A stretch of 64,000 nt of DNA, taken from assembly GCA_020635355.1 (NCBI GenBank), contig JACJZW010000016.1, positions 1 through 64,000 on the forward strand. The letters are read 5' to 3'. Numbering within the stretch: the stretch's first letter is position 1; each line of letters opens with the position of its first letter. A model generated the notes under the pieces. That model had not been told where the DNA came from. It did not search any database and saw nothing but the letters and a program-made list of their open reading frames with translations. A program made the translations under genes and the position numbers. The DNA is from Flavobacteriales bacterium. Its GTDB lineage: Bacteria > Bacteroidota > Bacteroidia > NS11-12g > UBA9320. Below, one piece after another: positions 17,075 to 25,139 of this stretch.

Positions 17075-17995
17075 TCATTGATTCAATTGCAGGTAGAAAG
17101 ACCGGGAGTGAACGTCTTGTATGAATTTTTCGATGGTAGGGGACTCCCCTGGTTTGATGAAAAGGATACGCCAATAATGTGGCAGATCCCTTGATGGATA
17201 GGCCGAAGAGTATGGGATGCGGTAGGCCAAAGAGTTCATCTTAAACCGTACCACCCAATGTGTGGAATCAACCTGTTCCAACGTGGCATGGTTCAAGGCA
17301 TCATCCAATTCGGTTTTGAATGAGGCGTGATTCACCATCGATAACAAGGTGTCACCAGATTGGCTGAAGAAAGTTTCCAAATGGCTGGCGCAAATCAATT
17401 CAATGAGGAGTTCGTGGATGGCCTGATCATCCTGATGGAGCTTCCGATAGACGGCTACTTTCCAGGTGTTAAGATAGGACTGCCTTTTGCTAACACTTGT
17501 GGCGCTGCCCTCAAATCCCCAATACCGATATACGGTGTCGGCCTGATTCAGCCAATGCAGAACGTCCATCCAGTTGGTGTCGGACTGACTAAGACCGGCA
17601 AGGGCAACGGCTGATTTATGCTTGTAATTGGTGTGCGGCTCCATCAGCATGCCGGTTTCATCATTGTCTTTGAGATCGGAGTTCAGAAGGCGCTTGTACC
17701 AGATTCGGGCGCTGTCCTTTTGGCCAAGTTGCCAGTAGATGGTTGGAATGTTAAAATAGGTGCTTCCGTAGATGTCGGTGTGTTTTCCGTTCCCATTCTC
17801 CAACATCGTTTTCCATAACTGCAAGGCGGTATCCTTATTCCCCTGATTGTAATAGTACAACCCAATGTTGAAGGAATCCAAAGCGGTTTTGGCTTCGGGA
17901 ACTTGAGCCGGGGAAATACCTGAAACAAGTAACACCACGATCAACGTAAATCCGACCGATTTAAACATCCTTCCTATATTTTTCCAGGTCAACAT
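17075..17995 (-). CDS. TPR-repeat secreted protein
   Basis: A 306-residue protein with a signal peptide (about 14-31). Residues 38-130 contain tetratricopeptide-like helices: 'ALDSFNIGLYYYNQGNKDTALQLWKTML', 'STYFNIPTIYWQLGQKDSARIWYKRLL'. The C-terminal part is unassigned. It probably acts as an envelope scaffold. The gene follows the CxxC-type protein gene at 18005 after 9 bp and is likely in one operon with it and the SRPBCC gene. Confidence 0.75.
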   Translation of the reverse strand: MLTWKNIGRMFKSVGFTLIVVLLVSGISPAQVPEAKTALDSFNIGLYYYNQGNKDTALQLWKTMLENGNGKHTDIYGSTYFNIPTIYWQLGQKDSARIWYKRLLNSDLKDNDETGMLMEPHTNYKHKSAVALAGLSQSDTNWMDVLHWLNQADTVYRYWGFEGSATSVSKRQSYLNTWKVAVYRKLHQDDQAIHELLIELICASHLETFFSQSGDTLLSMVNHASFKTELDDALNHATLEQVDSTHWVVRFKMNSLAYRIPYSSAYPSRDLPHYWRILFIKPGESPTIEKFIQDVHSRSFYLQLNQ

Positions 17996-18004
17996 CTGCT
18001 GAAC

Positions 18005-18769
18005 TCAATCTAAATCCTCTTCGTTTTTGCGGGCTTTTAATTTTAGTTTCAGGGGTGATTTCGATGGCTTGGGTTCTTGGCGTACACCAATGTATCCCAA
18101 TGTCCTATGAAAATCGTAAGTGTCGAGATAAAAGGTGTCCTCTGATACATTGCTGTCTCGAACACTCATTTTAATGTCGTGTAAGTAAAAGTTGTGATGA
18201 ACCAACAATTCGATGGAGTCGGAATTGGGTTGGTTGACAGTAAATGAACATTTTCCCAAACTGTCGGTATACCTACCAGTTGAATCAGGTGGTGAAAAAA
18301 TGAACGCATCCGTGATAGGGTATTTATTCTTCTTGTTCAGCAGCGTTATATTCAGTTGAATTTTAGTACGTTCAATCGGATTTTTCTGAGCCGATACATC
18401 AATCAAGACCTGATCATCTTCATTCATCGGAGATTCGGTAGTTGAATCTGTAGGTGCGCCATTTTGCGCTTGAGACAAAGCGCTCATGGATGTGAACAAT
18501 CCGGTGAGGAGTCCGGCAACCTTCCAGGAAGGTCTGCGAATGATCCGTGGTTCAGCGATTACGCGGTTCAGCTGATCGTCCCGTAACCGACCGCATGTAG
18601 GTGGATTGGTTTTCATCAGCTTCAGTAATTCGGAATCCGTAAGTCCGGTGAGATCGGCTACGGTGTGTTGACATTTTTGGCAGAATCGTCCGCCATCATC
18701 ATCGGTCATCTGCTGCCAGTTTTCCTGGCAGGGACGTGTAATTTCAAGTTGGATGGTATTCTTTTTCAT
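18005..18769 (-). CDS. Bacteroidota Cys-motif membrane protein with carboxypeptidase-like domain
   Basis: A 254-residue protein of a type frequent in Bacteroidota. The cytosolic N terminus has a Cys pattern 'PCQENWQQMTDDDGGRFCQKCQHTVADLTGLTDSE' ending with 'CGRLRDDQLNR' (Cys at about 14, 30, 33 and 59), likely a small zinc site. It is followed by one membrane segment (about 83-100) and a periplasmic region of about 150 residues with a beta-sandwich-like 'IQLNITLLNKKNKYPITDAFIF' resembling carboxypeptidase-regulatory domains. Function is unknown. It lies between the SRPBCC gene (22 bp upstream) and the TPR gene (9 bp downstream). Confidence 0.7.
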   Translation of the reverse strand: MKKNTIQLEITRPCQENWQQMTDDDGGRFCQKCQHTVADLTGLTDSELLKLMKTNPPTCGRLRDDQLNRVIAEPRIIRRPSWKVAGLLTGLFTSMSALSQAQNGAPTDSTTESPMNEDDQVLIDVSAQKNPIERTKIQLNITLLNKKNKYPITDAFIFSPPDSTGRYTDSLGKCSFTVNQPNSDSIELLVHHNFYLHDIKMSVRDSNVSEDTFYLDTYDFHRTLGYIGVRQEPKPSKSPLKLKLKARKNEEDLD

Positions 18770-18791
18770 GGTTCAGTGTGGTGCGTGGACG

Positions 18792-19217
18792 CTAGGTTTC
18801 TAGCATCGTTTTGATTTGTTGCAGGATGTTTTCCCAAGCATGAATGGAGTGCTTTTGCCCGTCTTCGTTCGCGAATCCGGTTTGACTAACCGTAAGTAGA
18901 ATCCCATTTTCAACCCCTTTCATGGTATAGGTAACGAGGGAATAGTTCTCCGGAATATCTTCCAAACCCGAAAACCCGCTCCAATAGGTATACGAAAGTG
19001 ATTGTTCGGGGTTACACTCCTGCACCATTCCTTTATCCAAATAGGGCTGTCCTTGAAATTCGCCTTCAAACGTGATGGGACTTCCCGGTTGCCAAGTGGT
19101 GGTGGTTCGTGTTCCGAAAAGGTAGTTGGCAATTTGTGTTGGATTGGTCAAGGCGTCCCAAACAGCAGCGGACGTGGCGCTGATTTGGATGCTGGCAGTG
19201 GCGGTTAGATTGAGCAT
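18792..19217 (-). CDS. SRPBCC domain protein (AHSA1-like)
   Basis: A 141-residue single-domain protein of the Aha1/AHSA1-like SRPBCC family: 'ASIQISATSAAVWDALTNPTQIANYLFG' at the start, 'W.PGSPITFEGEFQGQPYLDKG.V', and the closing helix 'GQKHSIHAWENILQQIKTML'. Such proteins bind hydrophobic ligands or act as stress chaperones; no specific ligand can be read from the sequence. It is the probable first gene of the 19217-17075 operon. Confidence 0.9.
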   Translation of the reverse strand: MLNLTATASIQISATSAAVWDALTNPTQIANYLFGTRTTTTWQPGSPITFEGEFQGQPYLDKGMVQECNPEQSLSYTYWSGFSGLEDIPENYSLVTYTMKGVENGILLTVSQTGFANEDGQKHSIHAWENILQQIKTMLET

Positions 19218-19471
19218 ATGATGAACGGATGGGTAAAGCTACGGTCTGTAATCTGAAAATTAAAGTCCAAGATTCAAGAAGGGAAGTCTCATGTCAATGT
19301 GCCCTCTAAGTTGGTGTAATAGCATCAAACGCAGGTTAAGACATTAACCAGTCAAAGTCAAAATTTCACCTGGCGGATGTTGTTTCAACCTCCATTTGGG
19401 CTGAACGGCTCGGATTTGTTGACAAACAACAGGCGCAAACCTCCATAGTTGGATAGCTTTGTACACGACGT

Positions 19472-20518
19472 ATGACCGCTACTCGACGCTATATTCTCGG
19501 AGCATTTGCGCTATTTGTTCTGTTCTTCATCTATCGGTTTTCGTTTCGGGACGACTTTGAAATCCTTGAGCTGGTTCAAATCAGTCTTAATGCATTGGGC
19601 GACATCCTGATCACCTCAGGAATATTTTCCATCTTTATTTTGACCGATCGCAAACTGTCGAAGATTAGCGTCAAATGGATGCACTACACCGGGTCTGCGG
19701 GCATTCTCATCATCCTATACGTACTGGGTGTTCAGGTGTTGAAATGGACGCACCGAAGTGTCTACCTTATGACTACGGGGATGTCGGATCACCTGCAGAA
19801 AATTTTCGATAGCTTGAGTTATCAGATTTTTGATAGCTATTTGGTGCTGGCGTTTGGTCTGATTGGATTCATCAGTCTCACAATCTACGGCAGATGGCTC
19901 CATGAGCGCACGCAAAAGGAAGCAGCGATTTGGGAACGATCCCAGGCTGAGTTGAACTTTCTCAAAGCTCAGATTAACCCACATTTTGTCTTTAACACCC
20001 TCAACAACATACACTTTCTGGTTGATGACACCAATGAATCGGCCCGCAACATGATTCAGGACTTTTGTGACTTGCTTCGGTATCAGCTTTACGAAACCGG
20101 AAATGCAGAAGTACTGCTGTCGCGGGAAGTGGATTACTTGAAAAAATACATCCAGATCCAGCAGGTGCGGAAAGAAGATGGTTTTACGGTTGATTTTCGG
20201 GCCGATGGAATTACGGATCAACTGATCGCGCCCATGTTGTTGATCGTGCCATTGGAAAATGCGTTTAAGTATTCTCCCGCTGACGCCGATGGTCAAATTG
20301 GGGTAACGCTCTCCTTGGAAAACAATCACTTGACTTACCGTGTGGTCAACAATTTGAGTGACAAGGTCACCTCATCACGAACCTCCGGTGGTTTGGGGAT
20401 AGAGAATCTTCAAAAACGATTGGCGCTGATCTACGGTTCCAATGCAGCGTATACGTTTACCATTCACGATGGTCATGGTGAAGGATTGCTAACCATAAAC
20501 CTGGGTTCTAATGAATAG
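19472..20518 (+). CDS. Sensor histidine kinase, LytS/YehU type
   Basis: A 348-residue membrane kinase. Four hydrophobic segments (about 8-22, 42-57, 72-90, 122-139) precede a coiled linker and a His_kinase domain: 'LNFLKAQINPHFVFNTLNNI' with the phosphoacceptor His171, then the ATPase part 'LLIVPLENAFKYS' (N box) and 'SGGLGIENLQKRL' (G box). There is no periplasmic sensor domain, so it probably senses a membrane signal. It overlaps the LytTR regulator gene by 8 bp and pairs with it. A TAGCTTTG at 19454-19461 resembles a Bacteroidota -7 box, but lies only about 10 nt from the ATG. Confidence 0.93.
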   Translation: MTATRRYILGAFALFVLFFIYRFSFRDDFEILELVQISLNALGDILITSGIFSIFILTDRKLSKISVKWMHYTGSAGILIILYVLGVQVLKWTHRSVYLMTTGMSDHLQKIFDSLSYQIFDSYLVLAFGLIGFISLTIYGRWLHERTQKEAAIWERSQAELNFLKAQINPHFVFNTLNNIHFLVDDTNESARNMIQDFCDLLRYQLYETGNAEVLLSREVDYLKKYIQIQQVRKEDGFTVDFRADGITDQLIAPMLLIVPLENAFKYSPADADGQIGVTLSLENNHLTYRVVNNLSDKVTSSRTSGGLGIENLQKRLALIYGSNAAYTFTIHDGHGEGLLTINLGSNE

Positions 20519-21215
20519 ATTAACCTGTGTGGTGGTGGATGATGAGCCTATTGCGCGGAAAGGCATCCGGTCCTTCGTGGAACGATTGGACTATTTGGAC
20601 TTCATCGGCTTTGCCAAAGACATCGATGAATTAATCCAGATTTTGAAAACCACGACGATTGATCTGCTCTTCCTGGATATTGAAATGCCGGGATTATCGG
20701 GGATGGAATTCGCACAGACCTACGAAGAGAAACTCCCAATGATCATCTTCGTAACGGCCTATCACGATTATGCCGTTGAGAGTTACAACGTACATGCGGT
20801 AGACTACCTTTTGAAGCCGGTGTCGTTTGATCGATTCAAGTTATCGGCGGAACGGGCCTTGGAAATCGCTTCCAGCAAATCGCCTGATTCGTCTTCACGA
20901 GATTCCTTCTTCCTTCGTCACGAGGGCAAATTCCTACGTGTGAACTATCGGGAAATTGTTTACCTATCGGCCATGCAGAATTATGTGCGCATACACCTAA
21001 TGAATCAAAAACAATTGGTGGTGCGTTACACGATGAAAACCATCATGGAGTTTCTGGACCCCGATCGGTTCCTGACCGTTCATAAGTCATACATCGTTCA
21101 CAAAGATCATGTAGAAGAGGTTTCGTCCGGGTATTTGAGCATGGCTGGATATGGCCAAATTCCAATAGGAAGAACCTTTAAAGACGACGTGCTTCCCAAA
21201 CTCATAAAATCCTGA
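20511..21215 (+). CDS. LytTR family response regulator
   Basis: A 234-residue regulator. The receiver domain (about 5-120) has the acidic pair Asp10/Asp11, the phosphorylation site Asp56 (LLFLDIEMPGLSG), a conserved Thr in 'FVTAY' and Lys in 'YLLKPV'. The C-terminal LytTR DNA-binding domain (about 135-234) shows 'FLRHEGKFLRVNYREIVYLSAMQNYVRI' and 'FLTVHKSYIVHKDHVEEV'. It is co-transcribed with the kinase just upstream. The lipoprotein gene 137 bp downstream may be a target. Confidence 0.95.
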   Translation: MNRLTCVVVDDEPIARKGIRSFVERLDYLDFIGFAKDIDELIQILKTTTIDLLFLDIEMPGLSGMEFAQTYEEKLPMIIFVTAYHDYAVESYNVHAVDYLLKPVSFDRFKLSAERALEIASSKSPDSSSRDSFFLRHEGKFLRVNYREIVYLSAMQNYVRIHLMNQKQLVVRYTMKTIMEFLDPDRFLTVHKSYIVHKDHVEEVSSGYLSMAGYGQIPIGRTFKDDVLPKLIKS

Positions 21216-21352
21216 ACGGTAGTTCATCACGTTTTAGCTGCGGTTGATCACCAACCGGATCACATTCATCACAACAACGGGCAAATCACCCGATTTACGT
21301 ACCGCGTAAGCGCCTCGGACTGGGTCTAACTATCAAACAAAGAAATTGAGTT

Positions 21353-21781
21353 ATGACTAAAGCTTACGTATTACTAATCGCAGGAATTCTCATGGTAATG
21401 GCATCCTGCAAAGACGACACTCCAGTAACCACCACAACCACCAATAACGGTGGCGGGAATGAGAAGGAAATGTCGACACTTGAAAAATTTGCGCAGACCT
21501 GGACCTTGTCCGAAACGTTTGAAAACGGTGTGCAAAAAACCAGCAACGGCACCGGAGAGTACCTGTACAGTGAAGATGGCGTATTCTTCTTCAAGTACAA
21601 CGACAACTGGACCGTAGTTGGGACGTATGTATTCACCGGATCCGATTCAACGCAGTTCGATTTAACCTTTACCGGAACCAGTAATCCGGTGTCTATGGAC
21701 ATTACGTCCTTGAATGAAACTGAATTGAAAACAGAATTTGTGACCAACGGAAAGACCTTCAATTACAATTACACCCGTTAG
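21353..21781 (+). CDS. Lipocalin-like lipoprotein
   Basis: A 142-residue lipoprotein (lipobox VMASC, Cys19), followed by a Thr/Asn/Gly-rich linker of about 20 residues and a small beta-barrel-like domain starting 'TLEKFAQTWTLSETFENG', the pattern of Bacteroidota lipocalin-like/DUF5004-type domains. It is downstream of the histidine kinase/LytTR genes on the same strand and is followed at 2 bp by the first of four tandem terminator-like hairpins. Confidence 0.75.
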   Translation: MTKAYVLLIAGILMVMASCKDDTPVTTTTTNNGGGNEKEMSTLEKFAQTWTLSETFENGVQKTSNGTGEYLYSEDGVFFFKYNDNWTVVGTYVFTGSDSTQFDLTFTGTSNPVSMDITSLNETELKTEFVTNGKTFNYNYTR

Positions 21782-21782
21782 G

Positions 21783-21818
21783 AAAAAATCCCGCAAGCAT
21801 CCGCTTGTGGGATTTTTT
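21783..21818. terminator. Terminator-like hairpin, tandem copy 1
   Basis: A perfect-looking stem flanked by an A tract and a T tract: AAAAAATCCCGCAAG ... CTTGTGGGATTTTTT. It is U-rich on both strands, so it can act as a bidirectional intrinsic terminator. It begins 2 bp after the lipoprotein stop codon. Confidence 0.9.
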
Positions 21819-21861
21819 AATTTTTAATTTTTAGTGCTTGATTTTTAATGAATCTCGCAAC

Positions 21862-21897
21862 AAAAAATCCCGCAAGTATCCACTTGTGGGATTTTTT
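21862..21897. terminator. Terminator-like hairpin, tandem copy 2
   Basis: The same hairpin as at 21783, with 'tatccac' in place of 'catccgc' in the loop region; A and T tracts are retained. Confidence 0.85.
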
Positions 21898-22143
21898 AAA
21901 TTCTTAATTTTTAGTGCTTAATGTTTAATGGGGTAAACAAGAATTAATTCGATGCGAAGTCATCAATCATCAAACAACCACCATCAAAAATCTCGCATGT
22001 ATCCACTTGTGGGATTTTTTTAATTCTTAATTTTTAGTGCTTAATGTTTAATGGGGTAAACAAGAATCAGTTCGATGCGAAGTCATCAATCATCAAACAT
22101 CCACCATCAAAAATCACGCAAGCATCCGCTTGTGGGATTTTTT
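21898..22143. repeat. Tandem ~122-bp repeat units each ending in a terminator hairpin
   Basis: Two near-identical units (about 21900-22021 and 22023-22143). Each contains 'taattcttaatttttagtgc', 'ttaatgtttaatggggtaaa', 'cgatgcgaagtcatcaatca' and then the hairpin (21986-22021 and 22108-22143). The hairpin is therefore duplicated as part of a larger unit. A fifth hairpin copy with similar flanks lies 9 kb away at 31462-31498. The block fills the gap between two convergent genes and no coding potential is seen in it. Confidence 0.9.
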
Positions 22144-22208
22144 AATTCTTAATTTTTAGTTCTTAATATTTAATGCTTTATGAATGGCTGGGAATCAATT
22201 TAATGCAC

Positions 22209-23567
22209 TTATTCCACGACCATCAGCTTAATCGTACGGACTTCATCCTCCGAGCGAATTTGAATCAGGTAAATACCAGGATCCTCGATATGGAAGGGCT
22301 GATCCGTTTGATCCAAATGTTGAATCTTCCCATCGGTGTGCATGATGGTAATCGTTTCCGTGCCCGATAATCCCTCGATATTGAACGTGCCATTCTGGGA
22401 TGGATTTGGATACAGCTGGTAGCTACTTCCAATCGGTTCAACCGTGCCTATGATGCCTGTGCAAAATCCGGTTAACTCAGTTGGGATTAACAAATCACCG
22501 GACCAATCGCCCAATTGTTTGTCAAAATTTGATCCCCAACCCCACAAACTACCAGACCCACTTTTTGCCACGGTGTGAAACTCACCGCACTGAATTTCCT
22601 TGATATTTTGAATAGTAGTTAACTTCACTGGAAAGTGATGATCATCTTTGGTGCTGTCGCCTAACGCGCCACCGTGGTTATCACCCCATACCCATACGAA
22701 GCCCATAGTGTCCACCCCAAATGAGCCAAATGATTGTGTGGCCACATAGGTCATAAACGGTAAGCCTTGAATGATAGTTGGATCTTGCCGATCACTGGTT
22801 GTACTGTCTCCTAGTTGGCCATTTAGGTTGTAACCACAACTAAGTATTTGATGATTTATCGTAAGAAAAAGGGTGTGACCATAGCCAGCGGAAATCTGCT
22901 TTACAACTCCCTTGTAGGCAATTTGGACCGGTGTAAGTCGTTCTGTCTTAGTCCCGTCACCCAGAACTCCTCGACCATTGGGTCCCCAGGCCCATGCCTG
23001 GCCGTTCCCATCGATGGCGAAACTGGTATTTTCACCACAATACACCTTGGTGATGTTGGAGAGGCCCGATACTACACCGGGTGAATTCGTATTTGTCTTA
23101 TCGCCTGTGCCCAATTGTCCGCTGGAGTTTGAGCCCCAGGACCACACATTACCTTTTGCATCTACAACCAATACGTGTGCTTTTCCGGAAGCGATGTCGA
23201 CGATCTTTTCTGAGAACGAAATCTTTATGGGGGTGTGCTGATTATCATTATTCCCATTACCAAGTGAACCATAGTAATTAAGCCCCCAGGTCCATACGGT
23301 TCCGTCGTTTTTGAGTGCCACATTGTACGATCCTCCGGCAACAACTTTTTTGACGTCTTTAAGATCAGAAACCGCCACGGGAGTGGTGTAGTCGTCAAAA
23401 TTTCCCGATCCAAGGGTCCCTCCTGAGTTTCTCCCGGCGGCGCTTAAAGACCCGTCACCGCAAATGATAATAGAGTGTGCATCTCCAGCGCTAATTTGTT
23501 GACATCTGGAGAAAACTGGTTGGCAAATCATGCCGATTACAATGAATGATAACTGAATGACTTTCAT
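22209..23567 (-). CDS. RCC1-repeat protein with T9SS sorting domain
   Basis: A 452-residue secreted protein. After a signal peptide (to about 22) there are seven RCC1-type repeats of about 50 residues, recognised by 'WTWGLNYYGSLGNG', 'WSWGSNSSGQLGTG', 'WAWGPNGRGVLGDG', 'SCGYNLNGQLGDS', 'WVWGDNHGGALGDS', 'WGWGSNFDKQLGD' and a more divergent first copy. These form a seven-bladed propeller. Residues 370-452 ('YQLYPNPSQNGTFNIEGL ... GIYLIQIRSEDEVRTIKLMVVE') are a type A T9SS sorting domain, so the protein is exported to the surface. The partner or ligand is unknown. Confidence 0.92.
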   Translation of the reverse strand: MKVIQLSFIVIGMICQPVFSRCQQISAGDAHSIIICGDGSLSAAGRNSGGTLGSGNFDDYTTPVAVSDLKDVKKVVAGGSYNVALKNDGTVWTWGLNYYGSLGNGNNDNQHTPIKISFSEKIVDIASGKAHVLVVDAKGNVWSWGSNSSGQLGTGDKTNTNSPGVVSGLSNITKVYCGENTSFAIDGNGQAWAWGPNGRGVLGDGTKTERLTPVQIAYKGVVKQISAGYGHTLFLTINHQILSCGYNLNGQLGDSTTSDRQDPTIIQGLPFMTYVATQSFGSFGVDTMGFVWVWGDNHGGALGDSTKDDHHFPVKLTTIQNIKEIQCGEFHTVAKSGSGSLWGWGSNFDKQLGDWSGDLLIPTELTGFCTGIIGTVEPIGSSYQLYPNPSQNGTFNIEGLSGTETITIMHTDGKIQHLDQTDQPFHIEDPGIYLIQIRSEDEVRTIKLMVVE

Positions 23568-23709
23568 AGATTTTACAGGTTGTCCTTATTCTCATAAGGG
23601 TTTGTTATATGTACTTCAGGACTGTTCTGGTTAATCCGTACTCCCCAATCCATAGCCATTAATCAGCCAGTTCTTTAGGATAAACTTTATCTACATAGCG
23701 GCATGTTCA

Positions 23710-24927
23710 CTAAGACTTCTTGGCCTTATGCCGCACAAAATACATCCCCATTTCGCCCTTGCCTTTCACCGGTATCTGACCGCGGAATTCAAAGTCGAAA
23801 TCGTCTTTCACTAATTCATGAGTGACTTCGGAGATGTTTACTTCTTCTATTGCCCCGTTGGACTCCATTCTGGAGGCGATGTTCACCGTATCACCCCAGA
23901 TGTCAAATTGAAATTTCTTGACACCAACTACTCCGGAAATCACCGGACCGCTGTGTACACCAATTCGCATTTCAAAACCAAACTTACCTTCTTTCTCCCT
24001 GAGTGCTTTCCGATTTCGGATGTAGTCCCGTAATTCCATGGCAGCAGAAACCACATGCCAGGGTGTGCACTCTTTCCTGCCAAAGTTTCCGCCCACGGCC
24101 ATATAGGAGTCTCCAATGGTCTTAATTTTTTCGATGTAATACTTGGATGTGATTTCGTCGAAGGCTCCGAAGCAGTGATTGATTTCTTCTACCAGTTCAT
24201 CAGCAGATATTAATTCGGATATTTCGGTAAAGCCTTTAAAATCCGTAAACAATACCGTGGCGTTGTCATGGCTTACCGGCTTCACCTTTCCAAATTTCTT
24301 TAATTCAATCGCCACTTCTTTTGGAAGGATGTTGAGGATCAGATCTTCGGATATCCCTTTTTCCACCTTGATTCGATGAACAAACCAGGCACAAGTGGCG
24401 AAGATTACGGAGTAGGACGTTACGAGATTCATCGAGTAGAATAAATGAATCGTTGACTTGTCAACTTCCATTGGTTTACCATAAAACGCCGGTTCAACAT
24501 TCGCCGTGATGAGCAAACAGGCCAGGAAGATTAGCATGTAGATGAGTGCCGGACGGATTGAGCTGAATATCAAGATTCCCAATGGCGTGAGAAAGGCCCA
24601 ACCAATGATCAGCCCACTATTATGCAGGTGTCCAATGGACCACTGACACACTACCGGGACAATCATGGTGCCGAAGAAAGTTGAATGTACCAGCAACAAA
24701 TGGTTCTTGGCGTAATGCGAGACAAACAGCATAACAAACACCATAATGCCGAAAAGCCCCGCAGCATAGGTTGGTATGACCCAGCCAAAAATCAGGAACC
24801 ACATTAACCACCAGACAACTCCGCATAAAACGAGGAAGGAACAGATGATGGCCAGAAGCTGTTTTTGAAACGCCAGATCCGCTGAATCATCCGGATCAAA
24901 GGCATACTTTTTCGCGTATTGAAACAT
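23710..24927 (-). CDS. Membrane-bound class III adenylate cyclase
   Basis: A 405-residue protein with six predicted transmembrane helices (about 25-185) followed by a class III nucleotide cyclase domain (about 218-400). Metal ligands are Asp229 (LFTDFKGF) and Asp273 (TIGDSYMAVGG). Purine-selecting residues Lys269 (EKIKTIGD) and Asp342 (FDIWGDTVN) are those of adenylate cyclases, not guanylate cyclases. The transition-state residues Asn349 and Arg353 (NIASRME) are present, so the enzyme should make cAMP. It is divergent from the encapsulin gene, 212 bp away, whose product carries a cyclic-nucleotide-binding fold. No regulatory domain other than the membrane anchor is seen. Confidence 0.93.
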   Translation of the reverse strand: MFQYAKKYAFDPDDSADLAFQKQLLAIICSFLVLCGVVWWLMWFLIFGWVIPTYAAGLFGIMVFVMLFVSHYAKNHLLLVHSTFFGTMIVPVVCQWSIGHLHNSGLIIGWAFLTPLGILIFSSIRPALIYMLIFLACLLITANVEPAFYGKPMEVDKSTIHLFYSMNLVTSYSVIFATCAWFVHRIKVEKGISEDLILNILPKEVAIELKKFGKVKPVSHDNATVLFTDFKGFTEISELISADELVEEINHCFGAFDEITSKYYIEKIKTIGDSYMAVGGNFGRKECTPWHVVSAAMELRDYIRNRKALREKEGKFGFEMRIGVHSGPVISGVVGVKKFQFDIWGDTVNIASRMESNGAIEEVNISEVTHELVKDDFDFEFRGQIPVKGKGEMGMYFVRHKAKKS

Positions 24928-25139
24928 CGTTCAGAATAATTGGGCTGAATCCCTGTTGAGCACATGTCGAATATACAGGAATAATTCAGATTACATTAAA
25001 CAGACATTTCTCGGGTTTAATCCCACTAATTGCGGGCATTTGGCCGTTTTTCTCCTTAAAATTCAGTAGACCTCATCAGGAAAAGTGTTTTGAAGAACAG
25101 GTATTTTGATTAGTTTGGCGTACAAATTATCAACGTGTC
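24928..25139. promoter_or_regulatory. Divergent intergenic region, cyclase/encapsulin
   Basis: A 212-bp AT-rich region between the start codons of the adenylate cyclase (minus) and the encapsulin (plus). It must contain promoters for both directions unless one is leaderless. It includes TTTG and TATTTTG words near 25086-25107, but not at a convincing Bacteroidota -33/-7 spacing, so no exact promoter is claimed. No Crp-type palindrome stood out by eye. Confidence 0.4.

Noticed and set aside
21783..22143. CRISPR-like array of four similar short repeats
   Set aside because: The repeated unit is a terminator hairpin with A/T tracts, the spacers are themselves repeated, and no cas genes are present.
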